Assembly: GCA_020027345.1 (NCBI GenBank)
Contig: JAHRAH010000182.1
Location: forward strand, 1 to 37,119
Direction of reading: 5' to 3'
Length of the DNA stretch: 37,119 bases
Origin: Gammaproteobacteria bacterium
GTDB lineage: Bacteria > Pseudomonadota > Gammaproteobacteria > Tethybacterales > Persebacteraceae
A program made the position numbers and the translations under genes. This document shows positions 27,302 through 35,671 of the stretch, piece by piece. Position 1 is the stretch's first letter. The number at the start of each line of letters is the position of its first letter. The notes below the pieces were generated by a model. It was not told where the DNA came from. It saw only the letters and a list, made by a program, of their open reading frames with translations, and did not search any database.

Positions 27302-27378
27302 CATTCTTGCTCCTGCAACATTCGCTCCCGCAACATTCGCTCCCGCAACACTTCGCCCGCAACATTCGCATTCGCGCG
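27293..27378. repeat. 15-bp tandem repeat derived from the tRNA 3' end
   Basis: CCCGCAACATTC..., CCTGCAACATTCGCT, CCCGCAACATTCGCT, CCCGCAACACTTCGC, CCGCAACATTCGC. Confidence 0.85.
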
Positions 27379-27400
27379 CAGACCGCTTTTTTTTTCCGCA

Positions 27401-27919
27401 ATGGCGACCGTTTCGCTGCCTGATGTTTTCCGCCGCGCGCGCGCGCTTGCTACTGTTGCGGTGTTGACGGTTGCGCTGTCGGCGGCGGCGGGGACTGTTA
27501 CGACGGCGGTTGCGGACGGGTTGTATTTGTGCAAGGGCGAGGACGGGCGCAAACGGTATTTGAGCGAGCCGAAAGGCGAATGCGAACGCAATCCTTCCGC
27601 GGCGCAAAAGCCGTCGGCGTCGGCGTCGTCGGGGTCATCGTCATCGTCGGGGGCGAAGCAGTCGCGTTCCATTTCTGTGCCGCGCGTCGCGGGCAAGCGG
27701 CGGCGGGACGACAAGCGCGGGGAGATTTTGCTTTACGAACTGCGGCAGGAAAAGTTGCTGCACCGTCATTTTTTGCGCGCGCTGGAACAGGCGCCGGCGA
27801 GCGACGAGCGCGGGCGCAAGCGGCTGCTGCGGCAGACCAAACGGCACAAACTCAACATTGCCGCGCTGCGGTACGAACTCGCGCGGCTGGGCGTGGATGC
27901 TGGCGATACCGGCGATTGA
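27401..27919 (+). CDS. Secreted DUF4124-like protein, Ser-rich linker and basic helical C-terminus
   Basis: Signal peptide ...AVADGLYLCKGEDGRKRYLSEPKGECERNP resembles DUF4124 (YKCxDxxGxxxYS). Confidence 0.6.
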   Translation: MATVSLPDVFRRARALATVAVLTVALSAAAGTVTTAVADGLYLCKGEDGRKRYLSEPKGECERNPSAAQKPSASASSGSSSSSGAKQSRSISVPRVAGKRRRDDKRGEILLYELRQEKLLHRHFLRALEQAPASDERGRKRLLRQTKRHKLNIAALRYELARLGVDAGDTGD

Positions 27920-28661
27920 CATTCTCGGCGGCGGCTGTGTGCGGCTTGCCCGCGGCGACTACGGCGCGGTTTGCGAATACGAGCGCGACCCCGCCGAAGC
28001 GGCGCGGCGTTTTGCCGATGCGGGTTTTTCGCGGCTGCATATCGTGGATTTGGACGCCGCGCGCGACGGCGGCGAGGGCAACGCCGCGACCGTCGCCAAA
28101 GTTTTGCGCGCCGTTTGCGGGCGAATGCAAACGCAGGTCGGCGGGGGTTTGCGCGACGACGCCGCGCTGCGGCGGGCGGAAGATGCGGGCGCCGATTTTA
28201 TGATTCTCGGCACGGCGGCGGCGCGCGACCGCGAATGGCGGGAGGACACCATCCGCGCGCGTCCGGGGAAAATAATGCTGGCGCTGGATGTTCGCGGCGG
28301 CGACCTCGCCGGTGCGCGCGCCGCCGTCTCCGGCTGGCAGGGCGAAGCGGAAACGACTGCGGCGGAATATCTTTTGCAAATGCGCGCCGCTCCGCCGGTT
28401 GCGGTGATTTGCACGGACATTAATCGCGACGGTGTAATGGAAGGACCGAATCTTTCGCAGGTCCGCGCCGCCGCCGCCGCCGCGCAGTGCCCGCTGATTG
28501 CGAGCGGGGGAGTGCGGGGGACGGACGATTTGCGCGCGCTTGCGGAAGTGCCGAATGTCGCCGGCGCCGTTGTCGGTCGCGCGCTTTACGAAGGCGGGGC
28601 GGATTTGCGCGCTTTTGCCGGGTTTTCTTTTTCCGCCGGCGGTGCCGAAAACGCCGCTTGA
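27897..28661 (+). CDS. hisA: Phosphoribosylformimino-5-aminoimidazole carboxamide ribotide isomerase
   Basis: MLAIPAIDILGGGCVRLARGDYGAVCEYERDP...LHIVDLDAARDG...VGGGLRDDAALRRAEDAGADFMILGTAA...CTDINRDGVMEGPN...IASGGVRG. Confidence 0.94.
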   Translation: MLAIPAIDILGGGCVRLARGDYGAVCEYERDPAEAARRFADAGFSRLHIVDLDAARDGGEGNAATVAKVLRAVCGRMQTQVGGGLRDDAALRRAEDAGADFMILGTAAARDREWREDTIRARPGKIMLALDVRGGDLAGARAAVSGWQGEAETTAAEYLLQMRAAPPVAVICTDINRDGVMEGPNLSQVRAAAAAAQCPLIASGGVRGTDDLRALAEVPNVAGAVVGRALYEGGADLRAFAGFSFSAGGAENAA

Positions 28662-29796
28662 TTATTTGTCCCCGGCGGTGCGGGCTTTGCGCCCCTACCG
28701 TGCCGGACGGGGCGTTGCGGAAGTCGCCGCCGAGCGCGGGCTTGCCGGCGGCGATGTCGTCAAGCTCGCATCCAACGAAAACCCGCTGGGCGCGGGCGAA
28801 CTTGCGCTTGCGGCGTTGCGGGAGATGCGCGCCGCCGATGTTTCGCGGTATCCGCTTTCGGGCGGGGGGGAGTTGACGCGGGAGTTGGCGCGGCGGCTGG
28901 GCGTCGGCGAAGAACGGATTATTCTGGGGAACGGTTCCAACGACATACTCGTTCTCGCCGGACAGTTGACGCTCGCGCCCGGTGTTGCCGCTGCTTTTTC
29001 GCGGCATGCGTTTTTACTGTATTCGCTGATTGCCGCCGGATTTGGCGCGGAAGCGGCGGTCGCGCCCGCGGGGACGGACTTCGGGCACGATTTGGAATCG
29101 CTGGCGGCGGCGGCGAGGGGGAAGAATGTGCGGGCGGTGTTTGTCGCAAACCCGAACAACCCGACCGGCACTTGGCATCCGCCGGATGTTGTGCGGGAGT
29201 TTTTGCGGGAAGTGCCGGGGGATGTTCTCGCGGTTTTGGACGAAGCATATTGCGAATATCTTGCGGACGAAGGGCGCGGGAGTTTGGAATTGCTTGCGGA
29301 GTTTCCGAATTTGTTAATCACGCGGACATTTTCCAAAATACACGGGCTGGCGGGTTTGCGCGCGGGTTACGGAATCGGCGACGCAAAAATCATCGCGGCG
29401 CTTAATGCGATTCGGCAGCCGTTTAACATAAGCGCGCCCGCGCGAATCGCCGCGCTCGCCGCGCTTGGCGACGATGCGCATATTGCGCGCAGCCGCAAAA
29501 CAAACGAGGACGGAATGCGGGAGTTGCGCGCGGGATTGGATTCTTTGGGCTTGCGCGTTTTGCCTTCTTTTGCGAATTTTTTGTGCTTTGCGATTAATGA
29601 CGCCGCCGCGATTTATGAACGGTTGCTGGACAAAGGAGTTGTCGCGCGGCGGCTGGACGCTTACGGTTTGCCGGATATGTTGCGCGTTACCGTCGGCTTG
29701 CCGGGGGAAAACGAAAAGTTTCTTTCGGCGCTTGCGGAATCGCTTTCGGCCGGGGAGGTCGTTACCGTTACCGCGCGCGAAAGAATCGGAAAATGA
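28642..29796 (+). CDS. hisC: Histidinol-phosphate aminotransferase (GTG start overlapping hisA)
   Basis: VVKLASNENPLGAGELALAAL...RYPLSGGGELTRELARRLGV...NPNNPTGTW...VLDEAYCEYL...LITRTFSKIHGLAGLRAGYGIG. Confidence 0.94.
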   Translation: MPKTPLDYLSPAVRALRPYRAGRGVAEVAAERGLAGGDVVKLASNENPLGAGELALAALREMRAADVSRYPLSGGGELTRELARRLGVGEERIILGNGSNDILVLAGQLTLAPGVAAAFSRHAFLLYSLIAAGFGAEAAVAPAGTDFGHDLESLAAAARGKNVRAVFVANPNNPTGTWHPPDVVREFLREVPGDVLAVLDEAYCEYLADEGRGSLELLAEFPNLLITRTFSKIHGLAGLRAGYGIGDAKIIAALNAIRQPFNISAPARIAALAALGDDAHIARSRKTNEDGMRELRAGLDSLGLRVLPSFANFLCFAINDAAAIYERLLDKGVVARRLDAYGLPDMLRVTVGLPGENEKFLSALAESLSAGEVVTVTARERIGK

Positions 29797-30683
29797 AAGT
29801 TAACACCGTCGCCGTCGTCGGTTTGGGATTAATCGGCGGCTCTTTCGCGCTCGCCGCAAAAGCGGGCGGGCTGCGGGTTGCGGGCGTGGATGTTTGCGCG
29901 CAAACGCGGGAGAAAGCGTCTCGGGTTTTGGATTCCGTATCGGGGGACATTGCGCTAATAAAAGAAGCGGACGCGGTTTTTGCCGCGGTGCCGATGGAAG
30001 AATACGAAAAGATTTTTGCCGCCGCCGGAAAACACTTGCGCGCAGACGCCGCGCTTTTTGACGGAGCGAGCAGCAAGCGCGGGATTATCGCGCGCGCAAA
30101 ACGACTGTTGGGCGAAAAGTGTTCGCGTTTTGTTCCTTCGCATCCGGTCGCCGGCGATGAAAAAAGCGGCTTTGCGGCGGCGCGCGCGGAATTGTTTCGC
30201 GGGCGGCTCGCCGTCGTTTGCGCCGAAGATTCCGATTCCGATGCCGCCGACACTGTGCGCGGTTTATGGAAAACTGTTGGCGCGAAAGTTTGCGAAATGA
30301 ATCCGCGCGAACACGACCGCATTTTTTCCGCGGTCAGTCATCTTCCGCATTTGCTTTCTTATGCGCTCGCCGGATTGATGGACGGTTACGACGGCGGCGC
30401 AAAAGAAAACGGCGGCGGCGCAAAAAAGGATTCGCTTTTGAATTACGCTGCGGGCGGCTTTCGGGACTTCACGCGCATCGCCGGTTCCAATTCGGCATTG
30501 TGGAGCGAGATATTTCTTTCCAATTCGGATTACCTGTTGCGCGCCGTCGGCGATTATCAAAAAGGATTGGAAGAACTCGCGGCGCTGGTGCGCGCGGGCG
30601 ATTCCAAAAAATTGGAGGAGCGTTTGGAAATCGCGCGCAAACTGCGAATGCGTTATTTGGAATTGGAAAAGGGGGGACGATGA
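29793..30683 (+). CDS. tyrA: Prephenate/arogenate dehydrogenase family protein
   Basis: VAVVGLGLIGGSFALAAKAGGLRVAGVDVCAQ...SHPVAGDEKSGFAAARAELFRGRLAVV...HDRIFSAVSHLPHLLSYAL...AAGGFRDFTRIAGSN. Confidence 0.92.
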   Translation: MKVNTVAVVGLGLIGGSFALAAKAGGLRVAGVDVCAQTREKASRVLDSVSGDIALIKEADAVFAAVPMEEYEKIFAAAGKHLRADAALFDGASSKRGIIARAKRLLGEKCSRFVPSHPVAGDEKSGFAAARAELFRGRLAVVCAEDSDSDAADTVRGLWKTVGAKVCEMNPREHDRIFSAVSHLPHLLSYALAGLMDGYDGGAKENGGGAKKDSLLNYAAGGFRDFTRIAGSNSALWSEIFLSNSDYLLRAVGDYQKGLEELAALVRAGDSKKLEERLEIARKLRMRYLELEKGGR

Positions 30684-32029
30684 TGCGGCACATTATCGCG
30701 CCCGGCGGCGAATTGAAAGGCGAAATGCGCGCGGGTTCGGACAAATCCATAACGCACCGCGCGTTTTTGCTTTCGGCATTGGCGGAAGGCGAAAGCGAAA
30801 TACTGTCGCCGTTAATCAGCGCCGACACTATGGCGACTCTTAATCTTGTTCGCGCTTGCGGCGCAAAAGTCGCGGAAGAAGAAGGGCGCATCACCGTTTG
30901 CGGCGGCGAATTGCATTCTCCGCCGGAAGGCAAAGCCGATTGCGGAAACGCGGGGACACTGATGCGCGTTTTTTGCGGGGTCGCCGCCGGCTGGAATTTG
31001 CAGTGCGTGTTAACCGGCGACGAATCGCTTTCTACGCGCCCGATGCGGCGGGTTGTCTGGCCGCTTTTGGAAATGGGCGCGAATATGGAAATCAGCGATT
31101 CCGGCACTCCGCCGATTGTCGTGCGCGAACAAAAAACACTTAGCGGAATGCATCACAAAATAAAAATGGCGAGCGCGCAGGTAAAAAGCGCGCTGCTTCT
31201 CGCGGGGTTGCGCGCGCAGGGGGAAACGACGGTTACGGAGCCGGTCGCTTCGCGCGATCATACCGAGCGAATGCTGGAATTGTTCGGCGTTACAGTTTTG
31301 CGCGAGGGTTTGCGCGCGGGGGTTTGCGGCGGGGCGAAGTTGCGCGGGGGAGTTACCGTTCGCGTTCCGGCGGATATGTCGTCTGCCGCTTTTTTTATGG
31401 CGGGCGCGGCGATGACGCCGGGCAGCGATTTGCTACTTTGCGATGTGGGGACGAATCCGGGAAGGTTCGGCGCCGTGGACATTCTGCGGCAGATGGGCGC
31501 CGATGTTGACATTCTTAATGTTCGCGATTGCGGCGGCGAACCGGCGGCGGACATTCGCATTTTCGGGAGCGAACTGCGCGGCGTGGAAATCGGCGCGGAT
31601 GCCGTCCCCGCGGCGATTGACGATTTGCCCGCGCTGTTGGTCGCCGCCGCCGCCGCCGAGGGCGAGACCGTTCTGAGCGGTGCCGGAGAGTTGCGGCACA
31701 AAGAAAGCGACCGTCTCGCAGCAGTCGCCGCCGGGCTTTCGGCGCTGGGTGTGGAATGCGAATTGCGCGAGGACGGCATGGTCGTGCGCGGGCGCGGCGG
31801 GGAAAAAGAGGGCGCCGTTTTTTCCGGCGGGGATGTTGACGCGCGCGGCGACCACAGGATTGCGATGGCTTTCTCCATAGCCGGACTGCGCGCCGGGGGG
31901 GAAATTACCGTGCGCAATTGCGAAAATGTGGAAACCTCGTATCCCGGCTTCGCCGACGCGGCGAAAGAGGCGGGGCTGCGCATTGTTTGCGGGGAGGGTG
32001 ATATAATCCCGCCGCGCGAAGGGGAATGA
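30680..32029 (+). CDS. aroA: 3-phosphoshikimate 1-carboxyvinyltransferase (EPSP synthase)
   Basis: GELKGEMRAGSDKSITHRAFLLSALAEG...CGNAGTLMRVFCGV...LTGDESLSTRPMRRVVWPL...ASAQVKSALLLAGLRAQG...ELRHKESDR...DHRIAMAF. Confidence 0.96.
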   Translation: MMRHIIAPGGELKGEMRAGSDKSITHRAFLLSALAEGESEILSPLISADTMATLNLVRACGAKVAEEEGRITVCGGELHSPPEGKADCGNAGTLMRVFCGVAAGWNLQCVLTGDESLSTRPMRRVVWPLLEMGANMEISDSGTPPIVVREQKTLSGMHHKIKMASAQVKSALLLAGLRAQGETTVTEPVASRDHTERMLELFGVTVLREGLRAGVCGGAKLRGGVTVRVPADMSSAAFFMAGAAMTPGSDLLLCDVGTNPGRFGAVDILRQMGADVDILNVRDCGGEPAADIRIFGSELRGVEIGADAVPAAIDDLPALLVAAAAAEGETVLSGAGELRHKESDRLAAVAAGLSALGVECELREDGMVVRGRGGEKEGAVFSGGDVDARGDHRIAMAFSIAGLRAGGEITVRNCENVETSYPGFADAAKEAGLRIVCGEGDIIPPREGE

Positions 32030-32715
32030 ACAAGCGGACGATTATAAAACTTGCGGTGTTCGCGGCGCTGGCGGCGGCGTTTGCGCTGCTCTACTGGCGC
32101 TTCGGCGAATACGCGAGTTTGGAGCGGGTGAAGGGGGAGCTCGGCTCCTTCCGCGCCTACTATGCGGAAAATCAGGCGGGGGTTCTCGCCGGGTTTTTTG
32201 TTTTTTATGTCGCGGTGACGGCGCTCTCGCTGCCGGGGGCGGCGGTGATGACTCTTTTGGCCGGCGCGCTTTTTGGCGTTGTCGCCGGGGTTGTTTTGGT
32301 TTCTTTCGCCAGTAGCATGGGGGCGACTTTGGCATTTTTGGCGGCGCGCTTTTTGCTCGGCGAGAGTTTGCAAAAAAAATACGGCGACAAACTGCAAAAG
32401 ATAAACGAGGGCGTGGAAAAGGAAGGGGCGTTTTATCTTTTTGCGATGCGCCTTGTTCCGGCCTTTCCCTTTTTTCTGATAAACATTCTGATGGGGCTCA
32501 CGCCTTTGCGCGCGCGCACTTTTTACTGGGTGAGCCAGTCGGGGATGTTTCCGGGGACGATTGCTTATGTTTATGCGGGCACCGAACTCGCGAAGATTGA
32601 CAGTTTGGGCGGGCTTTTGTCGCCCGGGCTGATAGCGGCTTTTGTGATGCTGGGGCTGCTTCCGATAGTTTCCAAAAAAGCCGTCGCCGCGCTGCGCAAA
32701 AGGCGCGGCGGCTGA
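32026..32715 (+). CDS. TVP38/TMEM64 (VTT/DedA-like) family membrane protein
   Basis: Multi-TM; SLPGAAVMTLLAGALFGVVAGVVLVSFASSMGATLAFLAARFLLGESLQKKYGDKL...RLVPAFPFFLINILMGLTPLRARTFYWVSQSGMFPGT. Confidence 0.9.
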   Translation: MNKRTIIKLAVFAALAAAFALLYWRFGEYASLERVKGELGSFRAYYAENQAGVLAGFFVFYVAVTALSLPGAAVMTLLAGALFGVVAGVVLVSFASSMGATLAFLAARFLLGESLQKKYGDKLQKINEGVEKEGAFYLFAMRLVPAFPFFLINILMGLTPLRARTFYWVSQSGMFPGTIAYVYAGTELAKIDSLGGLLSPGLIAAFVMLGLLPIVSKKAVAALRKRRGG

Positions 32716-32744
32716 ACCGCAAAAAAACCGGGGGAAAGAAAACA

Positions 32745-34196
32745 ATGGCAAAATACGAATACAACCTAGTCGTCATCGGCGCCGGCTCGGCCGGGCTTGT
32801 GAGCTCTTATGTCGCCGCGGCGGCGAAGGCGAAAGTCGCGCTGGTGGAACGGCACAAAATGGGCGGCGACTGCCTCAACACCGGCTGCGTTCCTTCCAAG
32901 GCGATCATTCGCTCCGCTTCGTTTATGCGCGATGTGCGGCGCGCGCGCAAACTCGGTTTCAAACGCGCCGAGGCGGAATTTGACTTCGCCGAAATTATGC
33001 AGCGCGTGCATTCCGTCATCGCAAAAATAGAACCGCACGATTCCGTGGAACGCTACGAAAGTTTGGGCGTGGAATGCGTAAAAGGCGAGGCGAAACTGCT
33101 CTCGCCCAACGAAGTGGAAGCCGGCGGGCGCAAACTGACGACGCGCTCCATCATACTCGCAAACGGCGCGCGCCCGTTTGTCCCCCCGATAAAAGGATTG
33201 GAAAAAACCGATTACAAAACATCGGACACGATATGGGAAATACGCGAGCAGCCCAAGCGGCTGATGGTAGTCGGCGGCGGCCCCATCGGCACCGAACTCG
33301 CGCAAACTTTCGCCTATCTCGGCTCGGAAGTCACGCAGGTGGAAAGCACGGAAAGGATTTTGGTGCGCGAAGACGAAGACGCCGCAAAACTCGTGATGGA
33401 ACAAATGAAAGAAGCGGGCGTGCATATAATGACAAAAGTGCGCGCGCAGGAAGTGGAAGTTTCCGAAAACGGGCAAACGCAAATGGTCCTCGCCGATGTG
33501 GACGGCGGCGAAACAACGCGCCGCCCCTTTGATTTGCTTTTGCTCGCGGTCGGGCGCGCGCCCAACGGCGACAGCATCCCCGGACTCGCCGAAGCGGGTG
33601 TTAAAGTAAACAAGCGCGGCGCGATTGAAGTGGACGAATACCTGCGCGCGGCGCAGCCGAACATTTACGCATGCGGCGACATTATCGGCTCCTATCAATT
33701 CACCCACACCGCCGGGCATGCGGCGGTTACCGCGGTCATTAACGCGCTTTCGCCGTTGCCGTTTAAGAAAAAAGTGGATTGGTCGGTCGTGCCTTGGTGC
33801 ACTTTCAGCCATCCGGAAGTCGCGCGCGTCGGCTTGAACGAACAGGAGGCGAAAGCGAAAGGAATTGAATACGAGGCGGTCAAATACGGCATTGACGATT
33901 TGGACCGCGCGATAGCCGACGAAGAAGCGGAAGGTTTTGTCAAACTCGTCGCGACGCCGGGCGGCGAACTGCTGGGCGTCACCATAGTCGGCGCGCACGC
34001 CGGGGATTTGCTGCACGAATATGTTCTGGCGATGAAGCAGGGCGCGAAAATCAAGGACATACTTTCCATGATTCACATTTATCCGACACTCGCCGAAGCC
34101 AACCGTTTCGCCGCCGGCGAGTGGAACAAAAAACACCTCTCCCCGACGCTCCTCTCCCTGAGCGAACGCATAAACCGCTTCACCCGCGGCGCCTGA
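32745..34196 (+). CDS. Mercuric reductase-like / dihydrolipoamide dehydrogenase-family FAD-dependent oxidoreductase
   Basis: NLVVIGAGSAGLVSSYVAAAAKAKVALVERHKMGGDCLNTGCVPSKAIIRSA...GGGPIGTELAQTFAYLGSEVTQVE...ACGDIIGSYQFTHTAGHAA...MIHIYPTLAEANRFAAGEW. Confidence 0.93.
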   Translation: MAKYEYNLVVIGAGSAGLVSSYVAAAAKAKVALVERHKMGGDCLNTGCVPSKAIIRSASFMRDVRRARKLGFKRAEAEFDFAEIMQRVHSVIAKIEPHDSVERYESLGVECVKGEAKLLSPNEVEAGGRKLTTRSIILANGARPFVPPIKGLEKTDYKTSDTIWEIREQPKRLMVVGGGPIGTELAQTFAYLGSEVTQVESTERILVREDEDAAKLVMEQMKEAGVHIMTKVRAQEVEVSENGQTQMVLADVDGGETTRRPFDLLLLAVGRAPNGDSIPGLAEAGVKVNKRGAIEVDEYLRAAQPNIYACGDIIGSYQFTHTAGHAAVTAVINALSPLPFKKKVDWSVVPWCTFSHPEVARVGLNEQEAKAKGIEYEAVKYGIDDLDRAIADEEAEGFVKLVATPGGELLGVTIVGAHAGDLLHEYVLAMKQGAKIKDILSMIHIYPTLAEANRFAAGEWNKKHLSPTLLSLSERINRFTRGA

Positions 34197-34211
34197 CCGT
34201 CATTCCCGCAC

Positions 34212-34274
34212 GGTCTCGTTACACCTCTCCAGAGGTGTAACGCAACATAAAAGAGCGGGCGTCCCCGCCCGCTC
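34212..34274. repeat. Family C composite element, inverted
   Basis: TCTCGTTACACCTCTCCAGAGGTGTAACGCAACATAAAAGAGCGGGCGTCCCCGCCCGCTC. Confidence 0.88.
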
Positions 34275-34287
34275 AAATTAAAATTAG

Positions 34288-34349
34288 GAGCGGCGTGGAC
34301 GCCGCTCATGTATGCCCCGTTACAACTCTGGAGAGTTGTAACGAGAACG
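34288..34349. repeat. Family C composite element
   Basis: GAGCGGCGTGGACGCCGCTCATGTATGCCCCGTTACAACTCTGGAGAGTTGTAACGAGAACGG; head-to-head with the 34212 copy. Confidence 0.88.
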
Positions 34350-35600
34350 GTCGGGAGCGGCATCGGCAAAAACCCTTGCGCGCGATATTGCCCGGTCGCC
34401 GACTTCGGTTATCTCAATGCATAAACCGCCCAAACGCAAGCACAGCGGCGATTCGGGGAGGGCGTCCAGATATTCCAATATCAAACCGTTCAAATTGGTC
34501 GCGGAAGTTTCGGGCCAATCGGCGTCGGGCAGCAATTGCGAAAGTTGCAAAAGCGATATCGCCGCCGGCACCGAAAAACCGCCGCGCGCGTCGGGCGCGA
34601 TGTTCGCCGGCATCGCCGAAGTTCCGATAATTGCGGAAGCGAAGTTTGTAAGCGTGACCATTCCCACGACGCGCCCGGCGCCGTCCACGACAAAAGCGGC
34701 GTTTATTTCGGCGCGGCGCAGTTTTTCCATCTGCCGCAAAACGGTGTCGGCGGCGGGGACAAAATGCGGCGGGCGCATCATCGCGCGCAGTTTTGCCGCG
34801 GTCATCGGCGCGTCCTTCATCGCGCGCAGCGCTTCCACGGTGTCGGCGGTGCCGGCGACGCGGTCTATCCCGCCGCGGTAGAGCGGAAGTTTGGAATGCG
34901 GAAATGCGGCGACGGCGCGGTTGATTGCATCGTCGCCGGAATCCAAATCCACCCCGCGAATGTCGCGGCGCGGCGTCATTATTTTTTCCAGCGGCATTTC
35001 GGAAAAGGCGAGAAGAGTGTCCAGCATCCGGTAATGTTCGCCGCCGCCCGCGCCGGCCGCGCGCACTGCGGAGCGCAATTCGGCGATGTTCATCGCGCCG
35101 CCCGCGCCGCCGCCGCGGTTCGCGCCAAAAAGCCAAAGCAAACCCCCGGCGAAAAAGTTTGCGACAAAAATAACCGGGCGCAAAACAACAAGCAGCGCGC
35201 GCACCATCCGCGCGCAGGCGAGGGCGATGCGCGGCGCGTGGCGAACGCCCATCACTTTCGGCGTTATCTCCCCGAAAACCAAAATCAAAAATGTGACCGC
35301 CAGCGTGGAAACAAAAACGGCGTTGTCGCCGCCGCCCGTGAGTTTGGCGACAAACACCGCGGCGGTCGTCGCGCAAACGACATTGGCGAGATTGTTGCAA
35401 AGCAAAATCGCGGCGAGCAATTCGTCAATGTTCGCCAGCAGCCCGCGCATCACGACGGCGGCGCCCACGCCCTTGTCGGCGAGATGATTCAAACGGTGCC
35501 GGTCCTGCGAGATAATCGCCGCCTCCAGCATGGAAAAAAAGCCGGAAAGCAGCAGCCCCGCCAGAAAAATCAGCGATAATCGGCCGAGGGATAGTTCCAC
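34320..35600 (-). CDS. HlyC/CorC-type (CNNM + CBS domain) transporter family protein, GTG start
   Basis: LAGLLLSGFFSMLEAAIISQDRHRLNHLADKG...LCNNLANVVCATTAAVFV...LVFGEITPKVMG...MTPRRDIRGVDLD...AAFVVDGAGRVVGMVTLTNFASAIIG. Confidence 0.92.
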   Translation of the reverse strand: MELSLGRLSLIFLAGLLLSGFFSMLEAAIISQDRHRLNHLADKGVGAAVVMRGLLANIDELLAAILLCNNLANVVCATTAAVFVAKLTGGGDNAVFVSTLAVTFLILVFGEITPKVMGVRHAPRIALACARMVRALLVVLRPVIFVANFFAGGLLWLFGANRGGGAGGAMNIAELRSAVRAAGAGGGEHYRMLDTLLAFSEMPLEKIMTPRRDIRGVDLDSGDDAINRAVAAFPHSKLPLYRGGIDRVAGTADTVEALRAMKDAPMTAAKLRAMMRPPHFVPAADTVLRQMEKLRRAEINAAFVVDGAGRVVGMVTLTNFASAIIGTSAMPANIAPDARGGFSVPAAISLLQLSQLLPDADWPETSATNLNGLILEYLDALPESPLCLRLGGLCIEITEVGDRAISRARVFADAAPDRSRYNSPEL

Positions 35601-35671
35601 CTTGTCCCCATAATAACGCAAACTCCGCCGCTTTTTTCGTTTTGCCGCGAAAATATTTTTCCCGCCCGCTT

